Shown here piece by piece: positions 37,296 to 45,376 of a stretch of 47,144 nt of DNA. The notes beneath the pieces were generated by a model. That model was not told the DNA's origin. It ran no database searches and saw only the letters and a program-made list of their open reading frames with translations. The first letter of the stretch is position 1. Each line of letters starts with the position of its first letter. Both the position numbers and the translations under genes were made by a program. This DNA comes from Achromobacter sp. Bel (GTDB taxonomy: Bacteria > Pseudomonadota > Gammaproteobacteria > Burkholderiales > Burkholderiaceae_B): contig NZ_JABBJN010000048.1 in assembly GCF_012928505.1 (NCBI RefSeq), positions 1-47,144 of the forward strand, read 5' to 3'.

Positions 37296-37318
37296 CGGCC
37301 GGGCATTAAGCCCGGCCG
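37296..37318 (-). terminator. Terminator upstream of ubiA
   Basis: CGGCCGGGC/GCCCGGCCG, perfect 9-bp arms around ATTAA; on the minus strand a TTGTTTT run follows. It ends the minus-strand aminotransferase transcript before ubiA. Confidence 0.75.
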
Positions 37319-37351
37319 AGTCTGGCATCGCTACGAGACACTCCCTTCATA

Positions 37352-37450
37352 AGCCGCCATTGCCGCCCGAGCGGGGCCGCACGGATCCGGCTCCGCCGGT
37401 CCGTCGCGGCGCCCCCTGGGGGGAGGCGCCGCAGGCGCTTCGGGGGGCTT
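37352..37450. repeat. GC-rich intergenic repeat-like element
   Basis: A run of overlapping hairpins, including CCCCCTGGGGGG and GGCGCC-GCA-GGCGC, next to the aminotransferase stop. It resembles the dispersed GC-rich intergenic elements I recall from Bordetella and Achromobacter genomes; copy number cannot be counted from this window. Confidence 0.5.
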
Positions 37451-38647
37451 CTACTCCCCTTTTAGCAGCTTGCCCAGGATGGCGATGCCGGTGCGGATCT
37501 TGTCTTCCGGCACGGTGGCGAAGCTCAGGCGCAGCGTGTTGGCGCGGCCCGCGCCGCTATAGAACGGCGCGCCCGGCACGAAGGCCACGTTCTGCGCGAT
37601 GGCCTTCTCCAGCAACTTGGTGCTGTCGATGTGTTCGGGCAGCGTCAGCCAGATGAACATGCCGCCTTCCGGCTTGGTCCAGGTGACGGTGGACGGGAAT
37701 TCGCGCTTGATGGCCTCCAGCATGCAGCTGCCCTGGGCGCGGTAGATTTCGCGCACGTTGGGCAGGTGCTCGTCCAGGAAGCCGTCCTTGACGATTTCGT
37801 ACACGGCCATCTGCGTCAGCGTGGGCGTGTGCAGGTCGGTGGCTTGCTTGGCCTGCACCAGCTTGTTGATCAGCGTACGCGCGCCAGCGATGTAGCCCAG
37901 GCGCAGGCCGGGGGCCAGCACCTTCGAGAACGTGCCCAGGCGGACGACGTTGGCGCCGTATTCGGCGGCCAGCGAGATCAGGCCCGGTTGCGGCTCGCCT
38001 GCATAGCGCAGTTCGCCGTAAGGGTCGTCTTCGATGATGGTCAGGTTCAGCTCGGCGGCGCGCTTGACCAGCGCGATGCGGCGTTCCAGGTTCAACGTGC
38101 GGCCCGTGGGGTTCTGGAAGTTGGGCAGCGCATACAGGAAGCGCGCGCCGTCGGCCAGTTCAGGCGTGATGGCTTCCGGGATCAGGCCGCCGTCGTCGGT
38201 GGGCACCGGCACGAACGTGGGCTGGTACAGGCTGAACGATTGCAGCGCGCCCAGGTAGCTGGGATCTTCGACCAGGACCTTGCTGTCCTTGTCGATCAGC
38301 ACCTTGCCCAGCAGGTCCAGCGCTTGCTGCGAACCCGACACGATCAGGATCTGGTCGGCGGCGACATTGGCGCCGGCGCGGTTCAGATCGTCGGCAACCC
38401 ATTGGCGCAGCGGCGCGTAGCCTTCGGTCGGGCCGTATTGCAGGGCCGCGCGGCCGTTGGTGGCCAATACCTTGTCGAATGCAGCACGTACCACTTCTAC
38501 CGGGAAGCCGCCGGGCGCCGGCAGGCCGCCAGCGAACGAAATGACTTCGGGGCGCTCGGTAACCTTGAGGATTTCGCGGATGGCGGAGCTGGTAAGTTGC
38601 TGAGCGCGTTCCGAGAAGGAAAACGCAGGTTCGAAAGGCTTGTCCAT
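37451..38647 (-). CDS. PLP-dependent aminotransferase, class I (2-aminoadipate/LysN-like)
   Basis: A 398-residue fold-type I aminotransferase with the Schiff-base lysine in GTFSKVLAPGLRLGY, the ALPNFQNPTG loop and IIEDDPYGELRY. N-terminal ERPEVISFAGGLPAPGGFP is characteristic of the LysN/2-aminoadipate transaminase group (MocR-like without the DNA-binding domain). The substrate may be 2-aminoadipate, aromatic or branched amino acids. I set the start at ATG 38647; the frame is open to 38773 without conserved sequence. It lies 2.5 kb from the lysine 6-dehydrogenase-like gene. Confidence 0.88.
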   Translation of the reverse strand: MDKPFEPAFSFSERAQQLTSSAIREILKVTERPEVISFAGGLPAPGGFPVEVVRAAFDKVLATNGRAALQYGPTEGYAPLRQWVADDLNRAGANVAADQILIVSGSQQALDLLGKVLIDKDSKVLVEDPSYLGALQSFSLYQPTFVPVPTDDGGLIPEAITPELADGARFLYALPNFQNPTGRTLNLERRIALVKRAAELNLTIIEDDPYGELRYAGEPQPGLISLAAEYGANVVRLGTFSKVLAPGLRLGYIAGARTLINKLVQAKQATDLHTPTLTQMAVYEIVKDGFLDEHLPNVREIYRAQGSCMLEAIKREFPSTVTWTKPEGGMFIWLTLPEHIDSTKLLEKAIAQNVAFVPGAPFYSGAGRANTLRLSFATVPEDKIRTGIAILGKLLKGE

Positions 38648-38805
38648 GGATTGCTTCTTGATCAAGAAGGGTAAAGGGGGAGGCTTGTGAGGGGCACTGC
38701 TGCAAAAAACTATTGTCCCATACGGTAGCAGCCCGGCCCCTTTAACGCGCGGAACCCCTAAAATCACCTGCATCGATAACCGCCTGTACAGTTACATTTG
38801 ACGCC

Positions 38806-39291
38806 ATGTTTGAAGCCGCCCCGATCGTCGCAGACTCCAAAGCCGCCCTGTACGCAGAACTGGTCGCCCAGGCCCGCGCCCTGCTGGAAGGCGAGCCCGA
38901 CCGCATCGCCAATGCCGCCAACCTGAGCGCGCTGGCTTACCAGGCCCTGCCCGATCTGAACTGGGCGGGCTTCTATTTCTTTGACGGCACGGAACTCGTG
39001 CTGGGGCCCTTCCAGGGCAAGCCGGCCTGCGTGCGCATCCCGCTTGACCGCGGGGTGTGCGGCGCGGCTGCCAGCCAGCGCCAGACGCAACTGGTGCCGG
39101 ACGTGCACGCGTTTGCCGGCCATATCGCCTGCGACGCCGCCTCGCGTTCCGAAATCGTCGTGCCGCTGGTGCATCAGGACGCGCTGATCGGCGTGTGGGA
39201 CGTGGACAGCCCGGTGCCTGACCGTTTCGACGAAGACGACCGCCGCGGCATGGAAGCATTGTGCGCGGTGTTCCTGGCCAGCCTGGGCTGA
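38806..39291 (+). CDS. msrC: Free methionine-(R)-sulfoxide reductase, GAF domain
   Basis: Reduces free Met-R-sulfoxide to methionine using thioredoxin. The 161-residue GAF protein has Cys75, Cys85 and Cys109, the same 10- and 24-residue spacing as the catalytic cysteines of the E. coli enzyme (84, 94, 118). NWAGFYFF, GPFQGKPACVRIP, GVCGAA, HIACDAASRSEIVVP and GVWDVDSP are family motifs. It is divergent from the aminotransferase. All catalytic residues are intact. Confidence 0.93.
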   Translation: MFEAAPIVADSKAALYAELVAQARALLEGEPDRIANAANLSALAYQALPDLNWAGFYFFDGTELVLGPFQGKPACVRIPLDRGVCGAAASQRQTQLVPDVHAFAGHIACDAASRSEIVVPLVHQDALIGVWDVDSPVPDRFDEDDRRGMEALCAVFLASLG

Positions 39292-39329
39292 CCGGCGCGG
39301 CGCGCAATCGAGCGTTGCGTGCGCCGGCG

Positions 39330-39358
39330 TTGACACGGCGGCGGGCGCCCGGTAGATT
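39330..39358 (+). promoter_or_regulatory. Sigma70 promoter upstream of the DapA-like gene
   Basis: TTGACA, exactly 17-base spacer, TAGATT: the clearest consensus promoter in the window. The start site would be near 39365, giving a leader of about 270 nt. Confidence 0.7.
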
Positions 39359-39394
39359 TCTGCATCCGTCGCTTATCGCGCGTTCCAATCATTC

Positions 39395-39493
39395 ATGATT
39401 CATCAGGCCTTCCAATCCGCTTCCTGCATCCGCGCCCTGGGCGTGGTGCTGGCTGCTGCCGGCCTGAAATCCAAAAAACAGCCGCTCATCTGA
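39395..39493 (+). CDS. Possible 32-residue leader peptide
   Basis: A short frame (begins MIHQAF, ends KSKKQPLI) inside the leader of the DapA-like gene, stopping ten bases before a strong hairpin. It has no clear ribosome site, so translation is uncertain. Three of the last eight residues are lysine. Confidence 0.25.
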   Translation: MIHQAFQSASCIRALGVVLAAAGLKSKKQPLI

Positions 39494-39502
39494 CCGGAGC
39501 AT

Positions 39503-39532
39503 GCTGTTCCGTCAGATGGGCGACGGAACAGC
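39503..39532 (+). other. Strong leader hairpin
   Basis: GCTGTTCCGTC/GACGGAACAGC, perfect 11-bp arms and an 8-base loop, between the promoter at 39330 and the DapA-like start. It has no T-run, so it is not a simple terminator. A second small stem (GGCGC-ATT-GGCGCC region) follows. Confidence 0.6.
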
Positions 39533-39635
39533 GGCCTCCTGGCGGCGCATTGGCGCCTCCGCGCGCACCCCCTGATATCCCGAGCACTTCTGTACGGCAA
39601 CCACCACGGTCCGCTTACATCGAAGGAGTGTTCCC

Positions 39636-40529
39636 ATGTCATCGCAATCTTCACTTTTCCAGGGCGTCTGGGTACCGTTGGTGACGCCGTTTTCCGGCGG
39701 CGCCGTGGACGGGGGCGCCTTGCGCCGCCTGGTGCGCCACTACGCCGCAGCCGGCGTGGACGGGCTGGTCGTGTGCGGCAGCACGGGCGAAGCCGCGTCG
39801 CTGGATGACGCCGAACAGCTGGCCGTGCTGGATGCCGTGCTGAATGAGGCCGGCCGCCTGCCTGTCGTCATGGGCCTGGCCGGCAACCACCAGGGCCACG
39901 TCATGCAGCGCCTGTCCGCCTTCGGCACCCGGCCGCTGGCCGGCATCCTGGCGCCCGCGCCGTACTACGTGCGGGCCGGGCAGGCAGGCGCCGCGGCGTA
40001 CTTCCGCTGTCTGGCCGATGCGTCGCGCTTCCCCCTGGTGCTCTACGACATTCCCTATCGGACCGGGACGACGCTGGACACGGAGACCCTGCTGTCGCTG
40101 GCCGCGCACCCGAACATCGCCGCCATCAAGGATTGTGGCGGGTCGCTTGCGAAGACACTGGCGCTGATCGCCGACGGTCAGATGAATGTGCTGGCGGGCG
40201 AAGACCTGCAATCGCTGTCGACCCTATGCCTGGGCGGCACGGGCATGATTGCCGCGGCGGCGCATATCCGGCCCGACCTGTTCGTGGCCATGTACCAAGC
40301 CGTGCGCGCGCAGCAGCTGGACCTTGCCCGCCGGTTGTTCCAGGCGCTGGTGCCTGTGATCCAGCTGGCGTTCGAGGAACCCAATCCGGGGCCGCTGAAG
40401 GCGCAACTGGGGCGCCAGGGGCTGTTGAGCGAGGAATTGCGTCTGCCGATGCCCGCAGCAAGCGCGGCGTTGGCCGCGCGCATGGATGCGGCCGTTGCGG
40501 GCTTGAACCGCCAGTATCCCTGCCAGTAG
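39636..40529 (+). CDS. DapA-like class I aldolase (dihydrodipicolinate synthase family)
   Basis: A 297-residue TIM-barrel aldolase/lyase. Schiff-base lysine K165 is in AAIKDCGG, Y137 in LYDIPYRTG, the GSTGEAASL loop is at 48-56 and PYY at 109-111, all as in 4-hydroxy-tetrahydrodipicolinate synthase. It could be a true DapA or a paralogue acting on another 2-oxo acid. AGGAG lies shortly before the ATG. The long structured leader behind a consensus promoter hints at post-initiation control. Confidence 0.87.
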   Translation: MSSQSSLFQGVWVPLVTPFSGGAVDGGALRRLVRHYAAAGVDGLVVCGSTGEAASLDDAEQLAVLDAVLNEAGRLPVVMGLAGNHQGHVMQRLSAFGTRPLAGILAPAPYYVRAGQAGAAAYFRCLADASRFPLVLYDIPYRTGTTLDTETLLSLAAHPNIAAIKDCGGSLAKTLALIADGQMNVLAGEDLQSLSTLCLGGTGMIAAAAHIRPDLFVAMYQAVRAQQLDLARRLFQALVPVIQLAFEEPNPGPLKAQLGRQGLLSEELRLPMPAASAALAARMDAAVAGLNRQYPCQ

Positions 40530-40602
40530 CCGGAAGTTAGGCCGTTCCTGAGGCGCCGTCCACGAGCTTTGTGGTGCCCGGATTCATTTTGTAATAAATG
40601 GC

Positions 40603-40632
40603 TTACCGGGAAGCTGACGGATTGCTTATGAT
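40603..40632 (+). promoter_or_regulatory. Candidate promoter of the lipid-enzyme cluster
   Basis: TTACCG, 18-base spacer, TATGAT, 31 bp upstream of the first cluster gene. A CATTT-N6-AAATG dyad at 40585-40600 lies just upstream. Confidence 0.45.
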
Positions 40633-40663
40633 GCGGCCATTCTCAGGGTGAAACCAAACGTTT

Positions 40664-41440
40664 ATGGCCCAAGCTTTTGAAGCCTTGTCCGCCTGGCAGG
40701 TGATGCTGGCGGGGCTGCTGTTTTTTGGCGGCATCTATCTGGTCTTCGGCGGGGCGACCTGGCTGTTGACCCAGCACGTGTTGCCGGCGCTGGGCATGGG
40801 GCGGCCGCTGGACCCGCGGCCGTTGGCCCCGGGCCAATTGCGGCGCGAATTCGCCCAGTCGGGGCTGTCCATCCTGCTGTTCGGCACGGGCATGATTTTT
40901 CCGTGGGGCCTGTTGCAACTGGGGTGGGCGCATCTGGACCCGGATCCGAGCTGGCAGAAGGTCGTGGTCGAGATCCTGGTACTGGTGGCCTGGAACGATG
41001 TGCACTTCTGGGTCAACCACCGGCTGCTTCACACCAAGCCGCTGCGCCGCTTCCATCTGCCCCACCATCGCTCGGTGGTGACGACGCCGTTCTCCACTTA
41101 TAGCTTCCACCCGATCGAAGCCCTGATGCTGGGCAACGTAATCCTGCTGCCGATGCTGCTGCACGATTTCAGTTTCTGGGCGCTGGCCTCGGTGCCGCTG
41201 TTCAGCCTGTTCTTCAATTGCATCGGGCATGCCAATTACGACTTCTTTCCCAAGGTGTCGTATGCACACTGGTTCGCCGCCAGCCGCCGGCATCACCTGC
41301 ACCATGCCTGCTACAACGGCAACTACGGTTTCCAGTTCACGTTCATGGACCGCCTGTTCCGCACCCGGCTCAAAGCCGAGGCGGCGGCTCCGCAGCTGGA
41401 CGCGTTCCAGCGTCGAGAATCGCTTGGCGGACGGGCGTAG
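40664..41440 (+). CDS. Sterol desaturase/fatty acid hydroxylase superfamily protein
   Basis: A 258-residue membrane diiron enzyme with the histidine clusters of the fatty acid hydroxylase superfamily: HFWVNHRLLH, RFHLPHH and RRHHLHH, plus a single His in SFHPIEAL. About four membrane helices surround them. Such enzymes hydroxylate or desaturate lipid substrates with O2. It is first in a tight four-gene cluster and overlaps the next gene. There is no close match I recognise that fixes the substrate. Confidence 0.88.
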   Translation: MAQAFEALSAWQVMLAGLLFFGGIYLVFGGATWLLTQHVLPALGMGRPLDPRPLAPGQLRREFAQSGLSILLFGTGMIFPWGLLQLGWAHLDPDPSWQKVVVEILVLVAWNDVHFWVNHRLLHTKPLRRFHLPHHRSVVTTPFSTYSFHPIEALMLGNVILLPMLLHDFSFWALASVPLFSLFFNCIGHANYDFFPKVSYAHWFAASRRHHLHHACYNGNYGFQFTFMDRLFRTRLKAEAAAPQLDAFQRRESLGGRA

Positions 41441-42332
41441 TCCAACGTCCCGGCTGCCGTCGCTGCGCAACGGGCGCGACTGGCAAAGCCTGGCTTATCT
41501 GGCCGCGCTGCCCGCGCTGGCGGCTTGGCAATGGGTCTACGGATTCTGGTGGCCGCTGTACGGGTTGATGCTGTTTTTGACGCTGGGCATCGGCGTCATC
41601 CATCACAACCACACGCACATCAGAATGTGGCGCGGGCGCTGGGCCAACCGCGCCACCGATTTCTGGATCACGCTGCTGCAGGGGCATCCCACTTTCGTGT
41701 TCTACCCCGCGCATGTGGCCAACCACCACCGCTTCAAGCACGGCGCCCGCGACGTGGCCCGCACCTACCGTTTTGGCGGCGACACGAACCACCTGTGGGG
41801 CTATCTGATCCACCCGCTACAGGCCGGCTGGGTGCTGTATCCCCTGTTCTTCGCGTGGCTTGCGCGCCTGCGCCGCCATTGGCCGGGCGCATGGCGCTAC
41901 TGCATGGCGCAGTACGGCGTGTGGCTGGGCTTGTGGGGCGGCCTGTTGGCCGTGAACCCCGTCAAGGCGCTGGTGTTCGTGATCGTGCCGCAGCTGCATG
42001 GGCTGCACTGGCTGCTGGCCACGAACTACCTGCAGCACGCGCATGCCGACGGCGGGCCGCGCGCCGTCGCCGGGCTGAACTACGCGCGCAATTTCGAAGG
42101 GCTGGTCAACCCGCTGCTGTTCAACATCGGCCTGCATACCGCGCATCACGAGCATCCGCGCGCGCACTGGTCCGACCTGACCCGGCTGCACCGCGAGCAC
42201 TACCGCCAACACGTCGATCCGGCGCTGAACGAAGGGGGGCTTGCGCCCTACATGTTCCGCGTCTTCGTGCTGGGCACCTTCTTGCCGCGGTTCCGCAGCC
42301 GTTCCTGCATGGCGCCCGAGCACATCCGCTAG
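41424..42332 (+). CDS. Membrane fatty acid desaturase
   Basis: About 302 residues with the three histidine boxes of acyl-lipid/acyl-CoA desaturases: HHNHTH, HVANHHRFKH and HTAHHEHPRAHW, separated by paired hydrophobic helices. The start is unclear. I use TTG 41424, which overlaps the preceding gene by 17 bp; no ATG precedes the first histidine box without dropping a helix except far upstream in the previous gene. It is translationally linked to its neighbours and probably modifies the same acyl chain. Confidence 0.83.
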   Translation: MADGRSPTSRLPSLRNGRDWQSLAYLAALPALAAWQWVYGFWWPLYGLMLFLTLGIGVIHHNHTHIRMWRGRWANRATDFWITLLQGHPTFVFYPAHVANHHRFKHGARDVARTYRFGGDTNHLWGYLIHPLQAGWVLYPLFFAWLARLRRHWPGAWRYCMAQYGVWLGLWGGLLAVNPVKALVFVIVPQLHGLHWLLATNYLQHAHADGGPRAVAGLNYARNFEGLVNPLLFNIGLHTAHHEHPRAHWSDLTRLHREHYRQHVDPALNEGGLAPYMFRVFVLGTFLPRFRSRSCMAPEHIR

Positions 42333-42366
42333 CGCCGCATCCCCACTCCCACTAGAGACCCGCCAC

Positions 42367-44301
42367 ATGCCTATCGCGTTCAATCGTGTCTATCTGGAGA
42401 GCGCCGGCTACTTCATGCCGGGCGAGCCCGTGTCCAACGACGCCATGGACAGCTACATCGCGCCGCTGAACCGCATGTCCAGCCGCATCAAGAGCCGCAT
42501 CCTGGCCGAGAACGGCATCAAGCACCGCTACTACGCCATCGACCCTGAAGGCGCCACCGTATTCACCAACGCGCAACTGGCCGCCAACGCCATCCGCGAT
42601 TGCCTGCGGCGCAACGACAGCGACCTGTCCGCCGTGTCGCTCTTGACCAGCGGCTCGTCGGGCGGCGACGCGCTGATGCCGGGTTTCGCGAACATGATCC
42701 AGGGCGAACTGGCCGCGCAACCGATGGAGACGCTGTCGGTGCACGGCATCTGCGCCGCCGGCGTGTCGGCGATCCAGGCGGCCGCGCAGGGCGTCGAGAT
42801 GGGCGGGCACGCCAGCGCCCTGGCCGTGGCCAGCGAACTGCCGTCGCGGCTGTTCAAGCGTTCGCGCTTTGCGGCGCGCGGCTACGACGCGGACTTCGAC
42901 GCCCACTTCCTGCGCTGGATGCTGTCGGACGGCGCGGGTGCGCTGCTGCTGGGCAATACGGGCCGCGCACTGCCCGGCGCATCCAGCGGGGTGAGGCTCA
43001 AGCTGAAGTGGGTGCACCAGCGTTCGTTCTCGGGCGACTATCCCGTGTGCATGCAGCTGGGGCTGTCGGCTGACCGGCAGAAGGGCCACCTGGACTACCC
43101 GTCCTGGAACGAGGCCGAGGCCGACGGCGCGCTCTCCTTGCGCCAGGACATCCGCCTGCTGCCGCACCTGTTCGATATCGGCATCCACGAATACGCGAAA
43201 CTGGTGCGTGACGGTTGGCTGGACCCCGACCAGGTGGACCATTTCCTGTGCCACTACTCGTCCGAAAAATTCATCCCGGTGGTCGAGGACCTGATGGAGA
43301 AGGCGGGCCTGGTGATCCCGCGCGAACGCTGGTTCAGCAACCTGGCGTGGCGCGGCAACACCGGCGCGGCGTCCATCCTCATCATGCTGGCGGAATTCCT
43401 GGAGACGCGCGAAGTGAAGCCGGGCGAGCAGATCTTCTGCTACATCCCCGAGTCCGGCCGCTTCATGGCCGCCTACATGCTGCTGGAGGCCGAAGCCGTG
43501 CATGCGCCGCTGGCCGTTGCGGGCGCCAAGGCAGCGGGGGCGCCTGCGGCTGCGCGCGATGACGCGCAAAGCGGCGACGCCGACGCGATTGCGCCGCCGC
43601 ATGATCCGGACATGGCCCCGCAAGGGCTGGGCCAGTTGCTGACCGAGCTGGCGGCCATCTGGCACGATTACCGTTCGCGCGTCTGGCGCACGCCGGTCGT
43701 GCGCCGTCTGCGCAACCGCCAGTTCCAGACGGCCGACTACCTGAACTGGATGGAGAACTGGATTCCGCAAGTGCGCGAAGGCAGCAAGTGGATGCGCGAA
43801 GGCGCGGCCTCGCTGTCCGAGCAGTACGCGCCGCTGGCCGCGCTGATCGACATGCATGCCGGCGAAGAACAGAACGATTTCCAGATCCTGTTCCAGGATT
43901 ACCGCAACGCGGGCGGCCCGGTGGACAGCATCGATGCGCTGCGCCGCAACCCGGGCGGCGAGGCGCTGAACGCCTATCTGCACAGCCTGGCCGCCACGCG
44001 CGACCCCATCGGCCTCTTGGGCGCGATCTACATCATCGAAGGCACGGGCCAGCGGATCGTGCCCGCGCTGTTGCCGCTGCTGAAGGCCAGCCTGACGCTG
44101 CCGCCCGACGCCTTCCGCTTCCTGGAATACCACGGCCACAACGACGAGCACCACCTGGCGCGCTGGCTGTCGGCGGTGGAGCTGGCGCTGGACTGCGATG
44201 AGGACGGCCGCGCCGAACAACGCATCGTGGACACCGCGCGCCGCACGGCCGCGCTGTACCTGATGCAGTTCCATCACGTGATGGAGGGCGACGCCGCATG
44301 A
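42367..44301 (+). CDS. Ketoacyl synthase III fused to a haem-oxygenase-like diiron domain
   Basis: A 644-residue two-domain protein. Residues 1-380 are a FabH/OleA-like thiolase-fold enzyme with a full C-H-N triad: C129 (HGICAAG), H296 (LCHYSSEK) and N331 (WRGNTGAAS). After an Ala-rich linker (about 383-415), residues 425-640 are an all-helical domain with putative metal ligands E500/E501 (HAGEEQNDF), E558 (IYIIEGTGQR) and H589/H591/D593/H595/H596 (YHGHNDEHH). This matches the haem-oxygenase-like diiron oxidase (HDO/iron-containing redox enzyme) pattern. The fusion suggests that a condensed acyl product is handed straight to an oxidase. ATG 42367 was chosen because the conserved synthase sequence begins there. 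Confidence 0.82.
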   Translation: MPIAFNRVYLESAGYFMPGEPVSNDAMDSYIAPLNRMSSRIKSRILAENGIKHRYYAIDPEGATVFTNAQLAANAIRDCLRRNDSDLSAVSLLTSGSSGGDALMPGFANMIQGELAAQPMETLSVHGICAAGVSAIQAAAQGVEMGGHASALAVASELPSRLFKRSRFAARGYDADFDAHFLRWMLSDGAGALLLGNTGRALPGASSGVRLKLKWVHQRSFSGDYPVCMQLGLSADRQKGHLDYPSWNEAEADGALSLRQDIRLLPHLFDIGIHEYAKLVRDGWLDPDQVDHFLCHYSSEKFIPVVEDLMEKAGLVIPRERWFSNLAWRGNTGAASILIMLAEFLETREVKPGEQIFCYIPESGRFMAAYMLLEAEAVHAPLAVAGAKAAGAPAAARDDAQSGDADAIAPPHDPDMAPQGLGQLLTELAAIWHDYRSRVWRTPVVRRLRNRQFQTADYLNWMENWIPQVREGSKWMREGAASLSEQYAPLAALIDMHAGEEQNDFQILFQDYRNAGGPVDSIDALRRNPGGEALNAYLHSLAATRDPIGLLGAIYIIEGTGQRIVPALLPLLKASLTLPPDAFRFLEYHGHNDEHHLARWLSAVELALDCDEDGRAEQRIVDTARRTAALYLMQFHHVMEGDAA

Positions 44302-45194
44302 GCAAGGAACCCGAATTCCTGACCCGCGCGCACGATCCGGCTGACCCCAGCCCCTGGCTGGCCCTGTACCTGGACCGCAGCACGCCCTTGCCGGACAAGG
44401 TGAAGAAAGCCTGGCTGGCGGATTCCAGCTGCGCGTCGCGCCAGTACCTGCTGCCGTTCCTGCGGCCGCTGGCGCGCGCCTTCATTATCCTGATCCAGGT
44501 GGTGAAGACGTTCCTGCCGCGCCGCTGGTCGCATTCGAAGCTGCTGCACCGCATCCTGGCGTGGGGGCTCAAGCGCTTCGTGTCGCCCGAGGCCAACTGG
44601 CTGATCCTGCGCCACTTCCACCTGGGCGCGCAGGCGCTGGCCTTCATCGCCGCGAATTCGCCGGTGCCGATCACGACGCACCCGCTCGAACCGCTTGAGA
44701 TCGACGACCTGAAGGACGAACTCTTCGTCAAGCACGACCTGAACCTGTTCAACTTCGTCATCCGGTTGAATCAGGCATTGCGCGAGGCGGGCGTGGAAAT
44801 GCATGCGCCCGAGACCGTCGATTTCTCGATGATCAAGGATCCGCCGCTCAAGCTCGAAGACATGCCGCAGGGCAAGCTGAACTTCCTGGACCTGCAAAGC
44901 GCCATCGAACTGTTCACGCCGCTCTACCAACTGATGCTGACCGACAACGATTTCTGGCGCGCGGCCAACTCCCTGCAGCTGGACGAGACTATCGGCATCT
45001 ACGCGGCCAAGCTGCTGGGCGCGCCGCAGCACCTGATCCTGGTCAACAACAGCCATCCGCTGGTGCCCATGTCGACCTTGCGCGCGGGCTACCGTCTGGT
45101 GCTGCATGGCCTGTCGACCGAGATGCTGCACAGCCTGCTGATGGAGATGAAGGCCGCGCAGCAAGGGGCGGAACCGCCGGCGCCGATCGCGTAG
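44298..45194 (+). CDS. Unrecognised 298-residue protein of the lipid-enzyme cluster
   Basis: Its ATG overlaps the stop of the synthase-oxidase fusion (ATGA), so it is co-translated and probably part of the same pathway. The protein is mostly helical, with one hydrophobic segment near 53-72 (FLRPLARAFIILIQVVKTFL). It has HFHLGAQALAFIAAN and several further His/Asp/Glu positions (for example LKDELFVKHDLNLFN), which could bind metal. I recognise no family and propose no reaction. Confidence 0.75.
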   Translation: MSKEPEFLTRAHDPADPSPWLALYLDRSTPLPDKVKKAWLADSSCASRQYLLPFLRPLARAFIILIQVVKTFLPRRWSHSKLLHRILAWGLKRFVSPEANWLILRHFHLGAQALAFIAANSPVPITTHPLEPLEIDDLKDELFVKHDLNLFNFVIRLNQALREAGVEMHAPETVDFSMIKDPPLKLEDMPQGKLNFLDLQSAIELFTPLYQLMLTDNDFWRAANSLQLDETIGIYAAKLLGAPQHLILVNNSHPLVPMSTLRAGYRLVLHGLSTEMLHSLLMEMKAAQQGAEPPAPIA

Positions 45195-45261
45195 GCGCGC
45201 GGCGCGGCGACGGGCCGCCTGCCCCGGCGCCGCGCCCGGGCGGCTTGGTGTAGACCCTGCG

Positions 45262-45289
45262 TTACACGGAAAAACGTCTGCGTTATATT
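45262..45289 (+). promoter_or_regulatory. Candidate promoter of the antiporter gene
   Basis: TTACAC, 16-base spacer, TATATT, about 88 bp upstream of the start. The 8-mer CTGCGTTA occurs at 45257 and 45278, 21 bp apart, spanning the -35 and -10 elements. Confidence 0.5.
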
Positions 45290-45376
45290 GCGACCCTTGT
45301 TCGGCGAGCCGCGCCGGACCGCGTTCGCATCGCGTGATTCTCCGTTGCGTGAGTCTCTATTCCGGAAGTCCCTCTT

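Noticed and set aside
42352..44277. 641-codon minus-strand open frame opposite the synthase-oxidase fusion
   Set aside because: Shadow of a gene with complete catalytic motifs on the plus strand; no ribosome site or family resemblance.
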